Translations under genes and position numbers: made by a program | Notes under the pieces: generated by a model | The model's input: only the letters and a program-made list of their open reading frames with translations | Told to the model about the DNA's origin: nothing | The model's database searches: none | Assembly: GCF_009498035.1 (NCBI RefSeq) | Contig: NZ_CP034550.1 | Location: 3,658,001-3,722,000 of the forward strand | Source of the DNA: Saccharothrix syringae | GTDB lineage: Bacteria; Actinomycetota; Actinomycetes; Mycobacteriales; Pseudonocardiaceae | Reading direction: 5' to 3' | DNA length: 64,000 nt | Shown here: one piece after another, positions 25,000 to 34,202 of the stretch | Layout: every line of letters starts with the position of its first letter | Position numbering within the stretch: position 1 is the first letter of the stretch

Positions 25000-26264
25000 C
25001 GCGCCACCACCCCGGGCCGGTGCAGCACCATCGCGCTCTGGAAGCCGCCGAAGCCGCTGCCCACGCTCAGCACGGTGTCCACCCGCCGCTCGCGGGCCTC
25101 CAGCGGCACGTAGTCCAGGTCGCACTCGGGGTCGCGCTCGCGCAGGTTGGCCGTCGGCGGCACCACGCCGTGCTCGATGGCCAGCACGGACGCGGCGATC
25201 TCGATCGAGCCGATCGCGCCCAGCGAGTGGCCGACCATCGACTTGATGGAGCTGACCGGCGTCCGGTAGGCGTGGTCGCCCAGGCTGCGCTTGTACGCGG
25301 CGGTCTCGTGGCGGTCGTTCTGCTTGGTGCCCGAGCCGTGCGCGTTGACGTAGTCGACCGCGGTCGGGTCCAACCGGGCCTGCGCCAGCGCGTTGCGGAT
25401 GGCCTCGGCCATCTCCCGGCCGTCCGCCTTCAGGCCGGTCATGTGGTAGGCGTTGCAGCGCGTGGCGTAGCCGCCGACCTCGGCGTAGACGTGCGCGCCG
25501 CGCCGCCGGGCCGACTCCAGCTCCTCCAGCACGAACACCGCGGCGCCCTCGGCGAGCACGAAGCCGTCGCGCGAGCCGTCGAAGGGCCGGGACGCGTGCC
25601 CGGGGTCGTCGTTGCGGGTCGTGGTGGCCTTGATCGCGTCGAAGCAGGCGACCACGATCGGGGTGATCGGGGTGTCCGACGCCCCGGCCAGCGCCACGTC
25701 GGCGCTGCCCTCGCGGATCAGCTGCACCGCGTGGCCGACCGAGTCCAGGCCGGACGTGCAGCCGTTGGACACCATGGTCACCGGCCCCTCCGCGCCGACG
25801 GTCCACGCCACCTCGGCGGGCATCACGCTGGGGACCAGGTAGTCGAACATGTGCGGCGACAGGTAGGCGTCGTCCACCAGCCAGTTCCGCCCGCTGTCGG
25901 ACAGCACCAGGTACTCCTGCTCCAGGCTGGTGGCCGCGGCCACCGCGCTGCCCAGGCTGACCCCGACGCGCGTCGGGTCCAGCGCGCCGAAGTCCAGGCC
26001 GCTGTCGACCACCGCCTCCCGCGCGCACACCACGGCGAACTGCGAGGCCCGGTCCATGCGGCGGACCTCGGTGGGCGTCAGGCCCTCCGCGGCCGCGTCG
26101 AAGTCGGCCTCCGCCGCGACCCGCGAGCGGTAGGGCGACGGGTCGAAGAAGGTGATCCGCCGGGTGGCGGACCGACCCGAGGTCATCAGGTCCCAGAACG
26201 CGGCGACGCCGTTGCCGCCCGCGGTGCGCACGCCGATCCCGGTGATCACGACGCGGCGGGTCAC
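24996..26264 (-). CDS. KS-alpha, ketosynthase of the type II polyketide synthase
   Basis: A 422-residue ketosynthase with nucleophile Cys169 (NGCTSGLDS), catalytic His in [12 protein letters not shown] and the second His in [12 protein letters not shown], plus the C-terminal [13 protein letters not shown]. It condenses malonyl units as a heterodimer with the next gene. The start is GTG 26264, with no clear Shine-Dalgarno of its own. This GTG overlaps the TGA of a 14-codon upstream ORF (26305-26261) that has a good ribosome site, so initiation is probably by translational coupling. It is the first structural gene of the leftward operon; a paired-heptamer operator lies upstream in the shared divergent promoter. 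Confidence 0.95.
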   Translation of the reverse strand: MTRRVVITGIGVRTAGGNGVAAFWDLMTSGRSATRRITFFDPSPYRSRVAAEADFDAAAEGLTPTEVRRMDRASQFAVVCAREAVVDSGLDFGALDPTRVGVSLGSAVAAATSLEQEYLVLSDSGRNWLVDDAYLSPHMFDYLVPSVMPAEVAWTVGAEGPVTMVSNGCTSGLDSVGHAVQLIREGSADVALAGASDTPITPIVVACFDAIKATTTRNDDPGHASRPFDGSRDGFVLAEGAAVFVLEELESARRRGAHVYAEVGGYATRCNAYHMTGLKADGREMAEAIRNALAQARLDPTAVDYVNAHGSGTKQNDRHETAAYKRSLGDHAYRTPVSSIKSMVGHSLGAIGSIEIAASVLAIEHGVVPPTANLRERDPECDLDYVPLEARERRVDTVLSVGSGFGGFQSAMVLHRPGVVAR

Positions 26265-26305
26265 CGGGCACCGCCGGGGAGCGGCGAAGCCGCCAGGCTC
26301 ACCAT
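26261..26305 (-). CDS. 14-residue leader peptide coupled to KS-alpha
   Basis: The sequence encodes [14 protein letters not shown] and ends TGA overlapping the GTG of KS-alpha. GGAAGGGA lies 9-16 nt before its ATG, whereas KS-alpha itself has no clear ribosome site. It may serve only to deliver ribosomes to the KS-alpha start. Whether the peptide is made is unproven. Confidence 0.5.
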   Translation of the reverse strand: MVSLAASPLPGGAR

Positions 26306-26389
26306 TGCAGCAAGTCCCTTCCGTCGAGTGGCGTCACCGGTCGGGGCACGAGGTCCCGCGGTGACGGCGACGAGCGTCGCCCGGCGGCC

Positions 26390-26407
26390 TCGAACTCGGG
26401 TCGAAGG
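26390..26407 (+). promoter_or_regulatory. Putative SARP operator, plus-strand box of the KS/monooxygenase promoter
   Basis: Two heptamers, TCGAACT (26390-26396) and TCGAAGG (26401-26407), are separated by CGGG, giving an 11-bp period. That is the known geometry of SARP-binding direct repeats of the TCGAG type. The box reads toward the monooxygenase-ACC operon and is nearly identical to the box at 36933-36950. Confidence 0.65.
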
Positions 26408-26442
26408 CCGCTCCTGAACCGGTCCCGAACGGCTTTCAGCCG

Positions 26443-26460
26443 ATGTCGAGCCGAGTTCGA
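26443..26460 (-). promoter_or_regulatory. Putative SARP operator, minus-strand box toward KS-alpha
   Basis: On the minus strand TCGAACT (26460-26454) and TCGACAT (26449-26443) are spaced by CGGC with an 11-bp period. It reads toward the KS-alpha operon and, together with the plus-strand box, makes a symmetrical divergent control region. Confidence 0.6.
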
Positions 26461-26537
26461 CCGGCGGCGACCACGGTGGCCGAGGCACCGCACCGCCGTG
26501 CCGACCCACGCACCCCGATGCCGAGGAGATGGCCAGG

Positions 26538-27689
26538 ATGGACAAGTCCCTGACGGCCACCGCGCTGCCCGACGCGGCCGCCGACGCCGCGTCCGTGGCC
26601 GCCCGGTCCGCCGCGGACGCCGAGGCGAACCGCAAGCTCGCCCCCGAGGTGGTGCGGGCGGTGCGCGACGCCGGCTTCGCCCGCCACTTCGTGCCGCTCG
26701 GCCACGGCGGCAGGCAGGGCACCTTCCGCGAGCTGACCACCGCCGTCGCCGTGCTCGGCGAGGCGTGCGCCGCCACCGCGTGGTGCGCCTCGCTGTCCGC
26801 GCACATGTCCCGGATGGCCGCGCACCTGCCCGCCGCCGGCCTCGACGAGCTCTGGGCCGACGGCCCCGACCCGCTGCTGGTGGGCTCGCTGACCCCGCTG
26901 GGCTCGGCCGAACCCGTCGACGGCGGCTACCGGCTGTCCGGGCGCTGGCCGTTCATCAGCGCCGTCGACCACTCGGACTGGGCGCTGCTGGCCGCGGTGA
27001 CCCGGACCGACGAGGGCCCGCAGCCGCGGGTCTTCGCCGTGCCGCGCGCCCAGTACCGCACCATGGACACCTGGTTCAACGTGGGCATGGCCGGCACCGG
27101 CAGCAACACGCTGATCGTGGACGGCGTCGTGGTGCCCGAAGCGCGGAGCATGAGCCGCGAGGACCTGTTCACCGGCCGGCCCGCGGCCGTCGACGCGCCC
27201 TGCTACGCCGTGCCCATGCAGGCCACCACCACGATGTTCGCCGCGCCCGCGCTCGGCGCCGCCCGCGGTGCGCTCAAGGCGTGGCTGGGCCACGTCACGC
27301 CCAAGATCGCGGCCGCCGCCCGCAACCCGGTCCAGGCGCTGCCCGGGATGCCGACGTTCAACCGCGCCGCCCACGACGTGGTGCTGGCCCGCTCCGCCGC
27401 CGAGATCGACGCCGCGCAGATGCTGCTCGACCGCGCCTCGGCCACCGCCGACCTCGGGCCGGCGATCACCCGGCTGGACACCATGCGCGCCTGGCGCGAC
27501 TGCGCCGTCGCCACCGACGCGCTGGTCACCGTGGTCAACCGCCTCTTCCGCGGCGTGGGCACCACCGGCCAGGCCCGGGGCAACGCCGTCCAGCGGTTCT
27601 GGCGCGACGTCAACTCCCTGGCCGGGCACCAGGGGCTCCAGGTGGAGTCCGCGGCCGTCGCGTACTCCCACGAGGTCATCGAGGTCTGA
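26538..27689 (+). CDS. FMN-dependent monooxygenase, acyl-CoA dehydrogenase fold (ActVA-ORF5-like)
   Basis: A 383-residue group D flavin monooxygenase. It has the acyl-CoA dehydrogenase architecture: an N-terminal helical domain, a beta domain with [16 protein letters not shown], and a C-terminal four-helix bundle. There is no acyl-CoA catalytic base pattern, so the HsaA/HpaB/ActVA-ORF5 oxygenase group fits best. Such enzymes hydroxylate phenolic rings using reduced flavin from a separate reductase, here probably the product of 21101-21619. ATG 26538 is preferred because GAGGAG lies about 9 nt upstream; ATG 26529 overlaps that site too closely. It is the first gene of the rightward operon. Confidence 0.85.
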   Translation: MDKSLTATALPDAAADAASVAARSAADAEANRKLAPEVVRAVRDAGFARHFVPLGHGGRQGTFRELTTAVAVLGEACAATAWCASLSAHMSRMAAHLPAAGLDELWADGPDPLLVGSLTPLGSAEPVDGGYRLSGRWPFISAVDHSDWALLAAVTRTDEGPQPRVFAVPRAQYRTMDTWFNVGMAGTGSNTLIVDGVVVPEARSMSREDLFTGRPAAVDAPCYAVPMQATTTMFAAPALGAARGALKAWLGHVTPKIAAAARNPVQALPGMPTFNRAAHDVVLARSAAEIDAAQMLLDRASATADLGPAITRLDTMRAWRDCAVATDALVTVVNRLFRGVGTTGQARGNAVQRFWRDVNSLAGHQGLQVESAAVAYSHEVIEV

Positions 27690-27717
27690 CGGCCACTCGC
27701 GGAAGGAGGAGAGCACG

Positions 27718-29418
27718 ATGACGGCCACCACCGACCGGCCCACCGCCACCGGCCCCGACTGGGTGCTGTGCGCGGACTGCCGGTTGCCGATCTACGCCAA
27801 GCGCCTGGCGCGCAACCTGCGCGTGTGCCCGGAGTGCCACCGGCACCAGCCGCTGACCGCCCACGAGCGGATCCGGCAGCTCGCCGACGACGGCCGGTTC
27901 GCGCCGCTCGAACTCGCCGTGGGCGGCAACGACCCGCTCGGGTTCGTCGACACCACCCCCTACACCGAGCGGCTGGCCAGGGCCCGCGCCCGCACCGGCC
28001 TGGACGAGGCCGTGCTGTGCGCCCGGGCGGCGATCGAGGGCAACCCGGTCGTCATCGCGGCGATGGACTTCGGCTTCCTCGGCGGCAGCCTCGGCACCGC
28101 CACCGGCGAGCTGATCACCCTGGCCGCGGAGACCGCGCTGGCCGAGCGCACCCCGCTGCTGGTGGTGTCCGCCTCCGGCGGCGCCCGGATGCAGGAGGGC
28201 GCCCTGTCGCTGATGCAGATGGCCAAGACCAGCGCGGCGCTGGGCCGGCTCGACCGCGCGGGCGTGCTGACGATCTCGCTGGTCACCGACCCCACCTTCG
28301 GCGGGGTCGCGGCCTCCTTCGCCACGCTCGCCGACGTCATCGTCGCCGAGCCCGGCGCGCGGCTCGGTTTCGCCGGCCGCCGGGTGATCGAGCAGACCAT
28401 CCGCCAGGTGCTGCCCGACGACTTCCAGACCGCCGAGTTCCTGCTGGAGCACGGGATCGTCGACATGATCGTGCCCCGCCCCCGGCTGCGCGCCGAGCTG
28501 GGCAGGCTGCTGCGGGCCGCCGCGGGGGGCGGGCCCGCGACCGCCGGCGCGACCGCCGACGCCGTGGTGACCGATCCCGACCTGCTGGCCGAGCGCGACC
28601 CGTGGGAGCAGGTGCGCGGGGCGCGCGACCTGAGCCGGCCGACCACCCTGGACCACCTGGCCGCGACCTTCGAGGACTTCCAGGAGCTGCACGGCGACCG
28701 CATGTCCGCCGACTGCCCGGCCGTGGTCGGCGGCACCGCCCGGCTGTCCGGGCGGCCGGTGGTGGTGATCGGCACCCAGAAGGGCCGCACGCCCGCCGAC
28801 CTGGCCCGCCGCAACTACGGCATGGCCACCCCGGCGGGCTACCGCAAGGCGGCCCGGCTGATGCGGCTGGCCGACAAGCTCGGCCTGCCCGTGGTCACGC
28901 TGGTCGACACCCCCGGCGCCCACCCCGGCGCCGACGCCGAGGAGCGGGGGCAGGCCGTGGCCATCGCCGAGAACCTGCGGCTGATGGCCTCCCTGCGGGT
29001 GCCCGTGGTCAGCGTCGTCACCGGTGAGGGCGGCAGCGGTGGCGCGCTCGGCCTGGCCGTGGCCAACCGGGTCCTGGTGTTCTCCGGCGGCGTGTACTCG
29101 GTGATCAGCCCCGAGGGCTGCGCCGCGATCGTGTGGAAGGACCCGGCGGCGGCACCCCGCGCGGCCCGCGCCCTGCGGCTGGACTCCCGCGAGCTGCTGC
29201 GGCTGGGCGTCGTCGACGGCGTGGTCCCCGAGCCGCCGGGCGGCGTCGGCGCCGACCCGCCGGCCACCGCGGACCTGCTGCGCGGCGCGCTCGACCGGGT
29301 GCTCGCCGAGCTGGACCCGCTCGACGAGCGGGAGCTGGTGGCCGACCGGCACGCCCGGTTCCGGCGCTTCGGCGCCGCCGGGCCGGGGTCCGCCGACGAC
29401 CACCGCTCCGCCGGGTAG
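27718..29418 (+). CDS. accDA: Acetyl-CoA carboxylase carboxyltransferase, fused beta-alpha subunits
   Basis: A 566-residue fusion. The N-terminal AccD-like half begins with a zinc ribbon (CADC and CPEC pairs, residues 18-41) and has [16 protein letters not shown] and the oxyanion region [12 protein letters not shown]. The AccA-like half (from about 300) has the [10 protein letters not shown] region, [20 protein letters not shown] and [17 protein letters not shown]. It transfers CO2 from carboxybiotin to acetyl-CoA, making malonyl-CoA. GGAAGGAGGAGAG gives a strong ribosome site. Together with AccC (next gene) and AccB (35509-36054) the cluster carries a complete dedicated enzyme for extender-unit supply. 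Confidence 0.93.
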   Translation: MTATTDRPTATGPDWVLCADCRLPIYAKRLARNLRVCPECHRHQPLTAHERIRQLADDGRFAPLELAVGGNDPLGFVDTTPYTERLARARARTGLDEAVLCARAAIEGNPVVIAAMDFGFLGGSLGTATGELITLAAETALAERTPLLVVSASGGARMQEGALSLMQMAKTSAALGRLDRAGVLTISLVTDPTFGGVAASFATLADVIVAEPGARLGFAGRRVIEQTIRQVLPDDFQTAEFLLEHGIVDMIVPRPRLRAELGRLLRAAAGGGPATAGATADAVVTDPDLLAERDPWEQVRGARDLSRPTTLDHLAATFEDFQELHGDRMSADCPAVVGGTARLSGRPVVVIGTQKGRTPADLARRNYGMATPAGYRKAARLMRLADKLGLPVVTLVDTPGAHPGADAEERGQAVAIAENLRLMASLRVPVVSVVTGEGGSGGALGLAVANRVLVFSGGVYSVISPEGCAAIVWKDPAAAPRAARALRLDSRELLRLGVVDGVVPEPPGGVGADPPATADLLRGALDRVLAELDPLDERELVADRHARFRRFGAAGPGSADDHRSAG

Positions 29419-29428
29419 GGGGACAGCC

Positions 29429-30787
29429 GTGTTCGACAAGGTGCTGATCGCCAACCGCGGCGAGGTCGCCGTCCGGGTCGCCCGCGCGTGCCGCGAGCTG
29501 GGCGTGCGGTCCGTGGCGGTGTACTCGACCAGGGACCGCGACTCCGCGGTCGTGCGCATGGCCGACGAGGCCGTCCACATCGGACCGGGGCAGCCCGCGC
29601 GCAGCTACCTCAACGCCGCCGCGGTGCTCCAGGCCGCCGACCAGACCGGGGCGGAGGCCATCCACCCCGGCTACGGCTTCCTGTCCGAGTCACCGGACTT
29701 CGCCGAGGCGTGCGAGGCCGCGGGCATCACCCTGATCGGCCCGCCCGCGCGCGTGATGTCCGTCCTCGGCGACAAGACCTCCGCGCGGGCCCTGATGCGC
29801 CGGGCCGGGCTGGAGCTGCTGCCCGGCAGCACCGACGCGCTCGACGTGGAGGAGGCGCTGGAGCTCGCGGACCGCATCGGGTACCCGGTGATCATCAAGG
29901 CGTCGGCGGGCGGCGGTGGCCGCGGCATGGCCGTGGTCCGCGAGCGGGACCGCTTCGTCGACGACTTCCGGCGCACCCGCGCCACCGCGCAGGCCGTCTT
30001 CGGCGACGGCCGCCTCTACGTCGAGAAGTACCTCGAACACGCCCGGCACGTCGAGGTCCAGGTGCTCTGCGACACCCGCGGCCGGGCCATCCACCTCGGC
30101 GAGCGCGACTGCTCGGTGCAGCGCAGGCACCAGAAGCTCATCGAGGAGAGCCCCGCGCCCGACCTGCGGCCCGGCCTGGCCGAGCGGATGGGCCGCTCCG
30201 CGGTGGCCGGCGCGGTCGCCGCCGGCTACGTCGGCGCGGGCACCTTCGAGTTCCTGGTGTCCCCCGAGGGGGAGCACTACTTCATGGAGGTCAACTGCCG
30301 CATCCAGGTCGAGCACCCGGTCACCGAGATGGTCACCGGCGTGGACCTGGTGCAGCAGCAGATCAGGATCGCCGCGGGCCTGCCGCTGGAGCTGGCCCAG
30401 GACGACGTGCGCCCGCGCGGGGTGTCCATCGAGTGCCGCATCAACGCCGAGGACCCCGCCGCCGGGTTCGCCCCGACACCGGGGCTGATCGAGCGGTTCG
30501 TCCCCGCGGGCGGCCCGTTCGTCCGGGTCGACACCCACGTGCACGCCGGCTACACCGTGCCGCCCGACTACGACTCCCTGCTCGCCAAGCTCGTCGTGTG
30601 GGCGCCCGACCGCGACGCGGCCATCGCCCGGATGCGCCGGGCCCTGGCGGAGTTCCGGGTCGACGGCGCCCGCGTCCGCACCACCGGCCAGTTCCTCGAC
30701 GCGGTGCTCGCACACCCGAAGTTCGCGGCCGCGGCCCACTCGACCGCGCTGGTCGACGAGCTGCTGGCCGCGCGGCCCCACCGTTGA
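29429..30787 (+). CDS. accC: Biotin carboxylase
   Basis: A 452-residue ATP-grasp biotin carboxylase with all main landmarks: IANRGEVAVRVARACRELG at the N terminus, HPGYGFLSESPDFAEAC, the glycine-rich ATP loop KASAGGGGRGM, the RRHQKLIEESPAP segment, the EVNCRIQVEHPVTE catalytic/metal region, and RINAEDP. It carboxylates biotin on the partner BCCP using ATP and bicarbonate. The GTG start 29429 lies 10 nt after the carboxyltransferase stop behind GGGGGAC. At 452 residues it is the short AccC form, without the fused BCCP domain seen in actinobacterial AccA3-type subunits. It therefore needs the separate AccB. Confidence 0.95.
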   Translation: MFDKVLIANRGEVAVRVARACRELGVRSVAVYSTRDRDSAVVRMADEAVHIGPGQPARSYLNAAAVLQAADQTGAEAIHPGYGFLSESPDFAEACEAAGITLIGPPARVMSVLGDKTSARALMRRAGLELLPGSTDALDVEEALELADRIGYPVIIKASAGGGGRGMAVVRERDRFVDDFRRTRATAQAVFGDGRLYVEKYLEHARHVEVQVLCDTRGRAIHLGERDCSVQRRHQKLIEESPAPDLRPGLAERMGRSAVAGAVAAGYVGAGTFEFLVSPEGEHYFMEVNCRIQVEHPVTEMVTGVDLVQQQIRIAAGLPLELAQDDVRPRGVSIECRINAEDPAAGFAPTPGLIERFVPAGGPFVRVDTHVHAGYTVPPDYDSLLAKLVVWAPDRDAAIARMRRALAEFRVDGARVRTTGQFLDAVLAHPKFAAAAHSTALVDELLAARPHR

Positions 30788-30809
30788 CCAGCCCGATGGA
30801 GGCAACCCG

Positions 30810-31895
30810 ATGAGACGTCCGCGCCGCCGCGCCGCGTCGCTGCTCGCCGTGACCGCGGTCATGGCCACCCTCACCGCCGCGCCCGCCCACGCGACCGGGC
30901 CCGCGCCGTACCGGCTCGTCTGGGACGACTTCGCGCACGGCTTCGACGCCGAGGGCCCCGGCGCCCGGTGGTCCTACCTGGCGCTCGGCTCCTTCGTGGG
31001 CGACGACGGCGTGGTGTCCACCTCGCCGCGCGGCGGCCTGCGGGTGGTCGCGGGCGGGGTCAACCCGACCACCGGCGAGCCCGCGTTCACCGGCACCGTC
31101 CCCCAGGACGACCCCGCGGGCGCGCTGGACCACGTCAAGTGGCTGGCCTACGCCAACCACACGGCCTCCACCGGCTACCAGGGCTTCGACGCCGTACCCG
31201 GCCAGGAGCTGGCGTGCGAGACCTGGATGTCCGGGCGCACCCACGGCACCGCGGCCCACCCGTTCGGCGACGCGGTGACCAACCCGCGGGACGACCTGCG
31301 GCTCGCCTCGGTCGGGATGCCCGTGCAGGACGTGGAGACCGACGTCGTGTTCGACTTCTTCCTCAGCGACGAGCGGGTCTACGCGTTCTACGAGCGGCTG
31401 CCGCACCTGCGCGGGTCGCTGGGTGATTACGCCGCCTTCCTCCACGTCGTGCCGGTGGCCCGGCGCTCGCCGACCGACCGGCACCACTTCAAGATCGCCT
31501 ACGACCGCGCCGCCGGCGTGGCGCGCTGGGTGCTCGACGGCCGCGAGGTCTTCCGCGTCGACCGCATCGGCCACCGCCTCCCCGACCGCGCGCACCTCGT
31601 GCTCGACCACGGCGGCGTGGAGGAAACGGTCCGGCCGCGGCAGCTCAGCTGCGGCATGGGCATGTTCACCATCCTCGACGCCGCGGCGCCCGGCAGCGGC
31701 TCCGGCGACGGGCTGGTGCGCCTCACCACGGCGCCCGACCACTACTTCGACCCGGTGCTGGGCGCGCCCACGCCCCAGGTCTTCCGCGACGAGGCGAGCC
31801 TGCCGGGCAGCCGGCTGTTCGGGCAGGGCGCGGAGATGGGCGTGCGCCGGTACGTCGTGTCGAGCCTGCCGGTCCGCGACCGGGACGCGTCGTGA
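30810..31895 (+). CDS. Secreted DUF6081-type protein
   Basis: A 361-residue protein with a signal peptide (RRRAASLLAVTAVMATLTAAPAHA). The mature part has a beta-rich sequence with WDDFAHGFD, LGSFVGDDGVVSTSPRGGL, GGVNPTTGEPAFTGTV and FDFFLSDERVYAFYERLPH. I recognise the pattern as the DUF6081 family, recurrent near actinomycete type II polyketide genes, with no established activity known to me. The beta-sandwich/concanavalin-like look suggests binding or lyase-type chemistry, but no catalytic motif is clear. It stands within the rightward PKS operon: GGAGGCAACCC precedes the ATG and the stop overlaps the next GTG. An extracytoplasmic role for a cluster protein is unusual. Confidence 0.7.
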   Translation: MRRPRRRAASLLAVTAVMATLTAAPAHATGPAPYRLVWDDFAHGFDAEGPGARWSYLALGSFVGDDGVVSTSPRGGLRVVAGGVNPTTGEPAFTGTVPQDDPAGALDHVKWLAYANHTASTGYQGFDAVPGQELACETWMSGRTHGTAAHPFGDAVTNPRDDLRLASVGMPVQDVETDVVFDFFLSDERVYAFYERLPHLRGSLGDYAAFLHVVPVARRSPTDRHHFKIAYDRAAGVARWVLDGREVFRVDRIGHRLPDRAHLVLDHGGVEETVRPRQLSCGMGMFTILDAAAPGSGSGDGLVRLTTAPDHYFDPVLGAPTPQVFRDEASLPGSRLFGQGAEMGVRRYVVSSLPVRDRDAS

Positions 31896-32323
31896 CCGCC
31901 GGTGGCGCGGGCGCCGGGCCGCGCACCGCGGTCCGCGCCGACGACCTGGTCGGGACCTGGCGGCTGGAGCGCTACGCGGACGTCGCCCCGCCGGGCGAGG
32001 GCCCGCTGGGCCCGACCCCCGAGGGCGTGCTGATCTACACCCGCGACGGCCACGTGTCGGTGAGCATGATGCGCGCACCGGCGCCCCCGGGTGCCGAGGT
32101 GGCCTTCATGGGCTACGCCGGGACCTGGCGGCTCGTCGGGACCGACCGGGTGGTGCACGACGTGCTGGTCGCCTCGCACGCCCACCTGCCGGGCACCGCG
32201 CAGGTCCGCGACGTCGAGCTGGACGGCGACCGGCTCACCCTGGCGGGCGTGTCCCGGCTCGGCGGCGCGCCGCGCGGGCGGGTGCTCACCTGGCGCCGGG
32301 TCGGCGGGGGAGGACGGCCGTGA
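31892..32323 (+). CDS. Lipocalin-like domain protein
   Basis: A 143-residue protein matching the lipocalin-like family found in some aromatic polyketide clusters (AlnR-type). The pattern has LVGTWRLERYADV, then GVLIYTRDGHVSVSMMR, then a second GTWRLV. Relatives in such clusters have been linked to cyclisation or ring-forming steps; here the role is unassigned. The GTG start overlaps the upstream stop, and its own TGA overlaps the next GTG. All three genes are thus coupled. Confidence 0.75.
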   Translation: MTAGGAGAGPRTAVRADDLVGTWRLERYADVAPPGEGPLGPTPEGVLIYTRDGHVSVSMMRAPAPPGAEVAFMGYAGTWRLVGTDRVVHDVLVASHAHLPGTAQVRDVELDGDRLTLAGVSRLGGAPRGRVLTWRRVGGGGRP

Positions 32324-33270
32324 CGTACCGGTTCGACCCCGAGCTGGCGCCGTTCGCGCCGCGGATGGCGCCGCTGGACTACGGCGCCCCGGTGGACGCC
32401 CGCAACGCGTTGCGCGCGGTGATGGCCGCGCAGCCGCGCTACGAACCCGCCGAGCCGGTCCTGGTGGAGGACCGCACCATCCCCGGCCACGATGGCTCGC
32501 CGGCCGTGCCGGTGCGGCTCTACCGGCCCGCGGACCGGCCGGGGCGGCTCCCGGCGCTGGTCTTCCCGCACTGGGGCGGGTTCGTCACCGGCGACCTGGA
32601 CACCGCCACCACCCAGGCCACCCGCATCGCCGAGCTGGTGGGCGCGCTCGTGGTGTCGCCGGACTACCGGCTGGCCCCGGAGCACCCGTTCCCGGCCGCC
32701 CTGGACGACTGCTACGCCACCCTGGTGTGGGTGGCGCGGCAGGCGCACGACCTCGGGGTGGACCCGGCCCGCGTGGGCGTCGGCGGCCTGAGCGCGGGCG
32801 GCGGGCTGGCCGCGGCGCTGGCCCTGCTGGCCCGCGACCAGGGCGGTCCGCCGGTGCGCCACCAGTTCCTGCTCTTCCCCGAGCTGGACGACCGGGTGGG
32901 GACGGCGTCGGCGCGGGCCTTCACCGACACGCCGATGCTGGACCGGGCCAACCTGCTGCTGAGCTGGAAGCACTACCTGTCCGGCTGGTCCGGTGCGGGC
33001 GTCGGCGCGGTGTCCCGCTACGCCGCGCCCGCCAGGGCGGAGGACCTGCGCGGCCTGCCGCCCGCGTTCGTCGGCGTCTGCGAGTTCGACCCGCTGCGGG
33101 ACGAGGGGATCGACTACGCGCTCAGGCTCATCGCGGCCGGGGTGCCCACGGACCTGGTGCACTACCCGGGAACCTTCCACGCCTCCATCGGGATCGCCCA
33201 CGCGGCCGTGTCCCGGCGCATGGTGGCCGACCAGATCGCAGTTCTGCGCAGGGAGCTGGCGGTCGGTTGA
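32320..33270 (+). CDS. Alpha/beta-hydrolase, HSL (Abhydrolase_3) family
   Basis: The product is 316 residues. It has the nucleophile motif GLSAGGGLAAALAL (GxSxGG), a probable catalytic Asp in CEFDPLRDEG, and His in YPGTFHASI. The oxyanion motif, HGGG in the hormone-sensitive-lipase family, is changed to HWGG (FPHWGGFVTGD). SPDYRLAPEHPFPAALDD is the conserved HSL hallmark. It may hydrolyse an ester formed by the BVMO, or release or lactonise the product (inference). The start is a GTG overlapping the lipocalin stop. It is the last gene of the rightward operon. Confidence 0.87.
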   Translation: MTYRFDPELAPFAPRMAPLDYGAPVDARNALRAVMAAQPRYEPAEPVLVEDRTIPGHDGSPAVPVRLYRPADRPGRLPALVFPHWGGFVTGDLDTATTQATRIAELVGALVVSPDYRLAPEHPFPAALDDCYATLVWVARQAHDLGVDPARVGVGGLSAGGGLAAALALLARDQGGPPVRHQFLLFPELDDRVGTASARAFTDTPMLDRANLLLSWKHYLSGWSGAGVGAVSRYAAPARAEDLRGLPPAFVGVCEFDPLRDEGIDYALRLIAAGVPTDLVHYPGTFHASIGIAHAAVSRRMVADQIAVLRRELAVG

Positions 33271-33489
33271 GGGAGGCCCGGGGCACCGGGGTGGAGGGCA
33301 GGGGAAGGCACGTCCGGCGGGCCCCCTCGGACACGCCTTCCCCTGCCCGACCCGGAACTGGAACTGCCTGCCGGCACCGCTCGCCGGTGTGGCTTCGTCG
33401 GGGACCACCTGCCGTTGCGGCTTCGTCCGACACCGACACCGACACCGGGCGGAGCGGTGCGCGACCGCGCCTCACCACGGGCACGGCCG

Positions 33490-33530
33490 TCGACCGAGCC
33501 GGGATCGACCGAGCCGGGATCGACCGAACC
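33490..33530. repeat. Three-copy ~15-bp tandem repeat
   Basis: The unit tcgaccgagccggga recurs three times with a 15-bp period, the last copy with a G-to-A change, just upstream of the terminator stem. It contains TCGA but its period is 15, not 11, so it does not resemble the SARP boxes. Confidence 0.7.
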
Positions 33531-33592
33531 GGCGAGGTCCGGCGGGGTTACTGCCCGCTCCCCGGGGACAGTGGGCCCCACCGGACCTCGCC
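33531..33592. terminator. Bidirectional terminator
   Basis: Arms 33531-33547 (ggcgaggtccggcgggg) and 33576-33592 (ccccaccggacctcgcc) form a 17-bp stem with one mismatch. It sits between the convergent hydrolase (+) and WrbA-like (-) genes. Confidence 0.8.
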
Positions 33593-33608
33593 GTCGTACC
33601 GGCACCCG

Positions 33609-34202
33609 TCAGGCCGCCTGGCGGGCCCGGCGCAGCAGCTGCACGTGCTCGGCCACCCGCTTGCCCAGGTGGGAGGCGGTGAGCAGGTCGGACTTGCTCA
33701 TCTCCGCGGGTGCCTCGTCACCGTTGGACTGGGCGGCGGCGCCCAGCCAGACGCCGAGGCGGTTGAGGTCGTTCTCGGACGCGGTGCTCTCGTTCCAGCC
33801 CGGCATGAGCCCCAGGTTCACCCAGTGCATACCGTGCTGCGCGGCCAGCAGGGTGAAGTAGTGCAGGGTGTGCAGCTTGTCCCCGCTCTTGGAGCTGGAG
33901 TTGGTGAAGCCGGCCGCGACCTTGCCCGCCCAGCGCTGCTCGACCCAGCGCTTGCCGGAGGCGTAGGCGAAGGTGTGGAACGCCGGGCTCGCCGAGCCCA
34001 TGTAGGTGGGCGAGCCGAAGATGATCGCGTCGGACGCGTCGAGCAGTTCCCACTGCTCCTCGGTCATCCCGTCGACGTTGACGGTGGTGGCACCGGTGCC
34101 CGGCACCGAGGCGGCCCCGTCGCGGACCGCCTCCGCGAGCCGAACCGTGTGGCCGAAGCCACTGTGGTAGGCGATGGCCACCATCGCCTGGGACTCGGAC
34201 AT
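33609..34202 (-). CDS. WrbA-like NAD(P)H-dependent FMN flavoprotein
   Basis: A 197-residue flavodoxin-fold protein. VAIAYHSGFGHTVRLAEAV holds the FMN phosphate loop, IIFGSPTYMGSASPAFHTF the isoalloxazine loop, and WAGKVAAGFTNSSSKSGDK the third FMN contact. WrbA-type enzymes are quinone reductases; others in polyketide clusters reduce quinone intermediates. ATG 34202 has CGGAGACACC upstream. It is divergent from the SARP gene across a ~415-bp control region, so co-regulation with the cluster is plausible but unproven. Confidence 0.85.
   Translation of the reverse strand: MSESQAMVAIAYHSGFGHTVRLAEAVRDGAASVPGTGATTVNVDGMTEEQWELLDASDAIIFGSPTYMGSASPAFHTFAYASGKRWVEQRWAGKVAAGFTNSSSKSGDKLHTLHYFTLLAAQHGMHWVNLGLMPGWNESTASENDLNRLGVWLGAAAQSNGDEAPAEMSKSDLLTASHLGKRVAEHVQLLRRARQAA

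Larger units (their letters stand above)
33271..33608. other. Intergenic between convergent hydrolase and WrbA-like genes
   Basis: A 338-bp gap. It contains a short tandem repeat at 33490-33530 (about 15-bp unit, three copies of (a/g)tcgaccga(g/a)ccggg) and a strong terminator at 33531-33592. I see nothing else. Confidence 0.6.

Noticed and set aside
33490..33530. Tandem repeat containing TCGA as a possible SARP box
   Set aside because: Its period is 15 bp, not 11, and it lies between convergent gene ends with no promoter expected.
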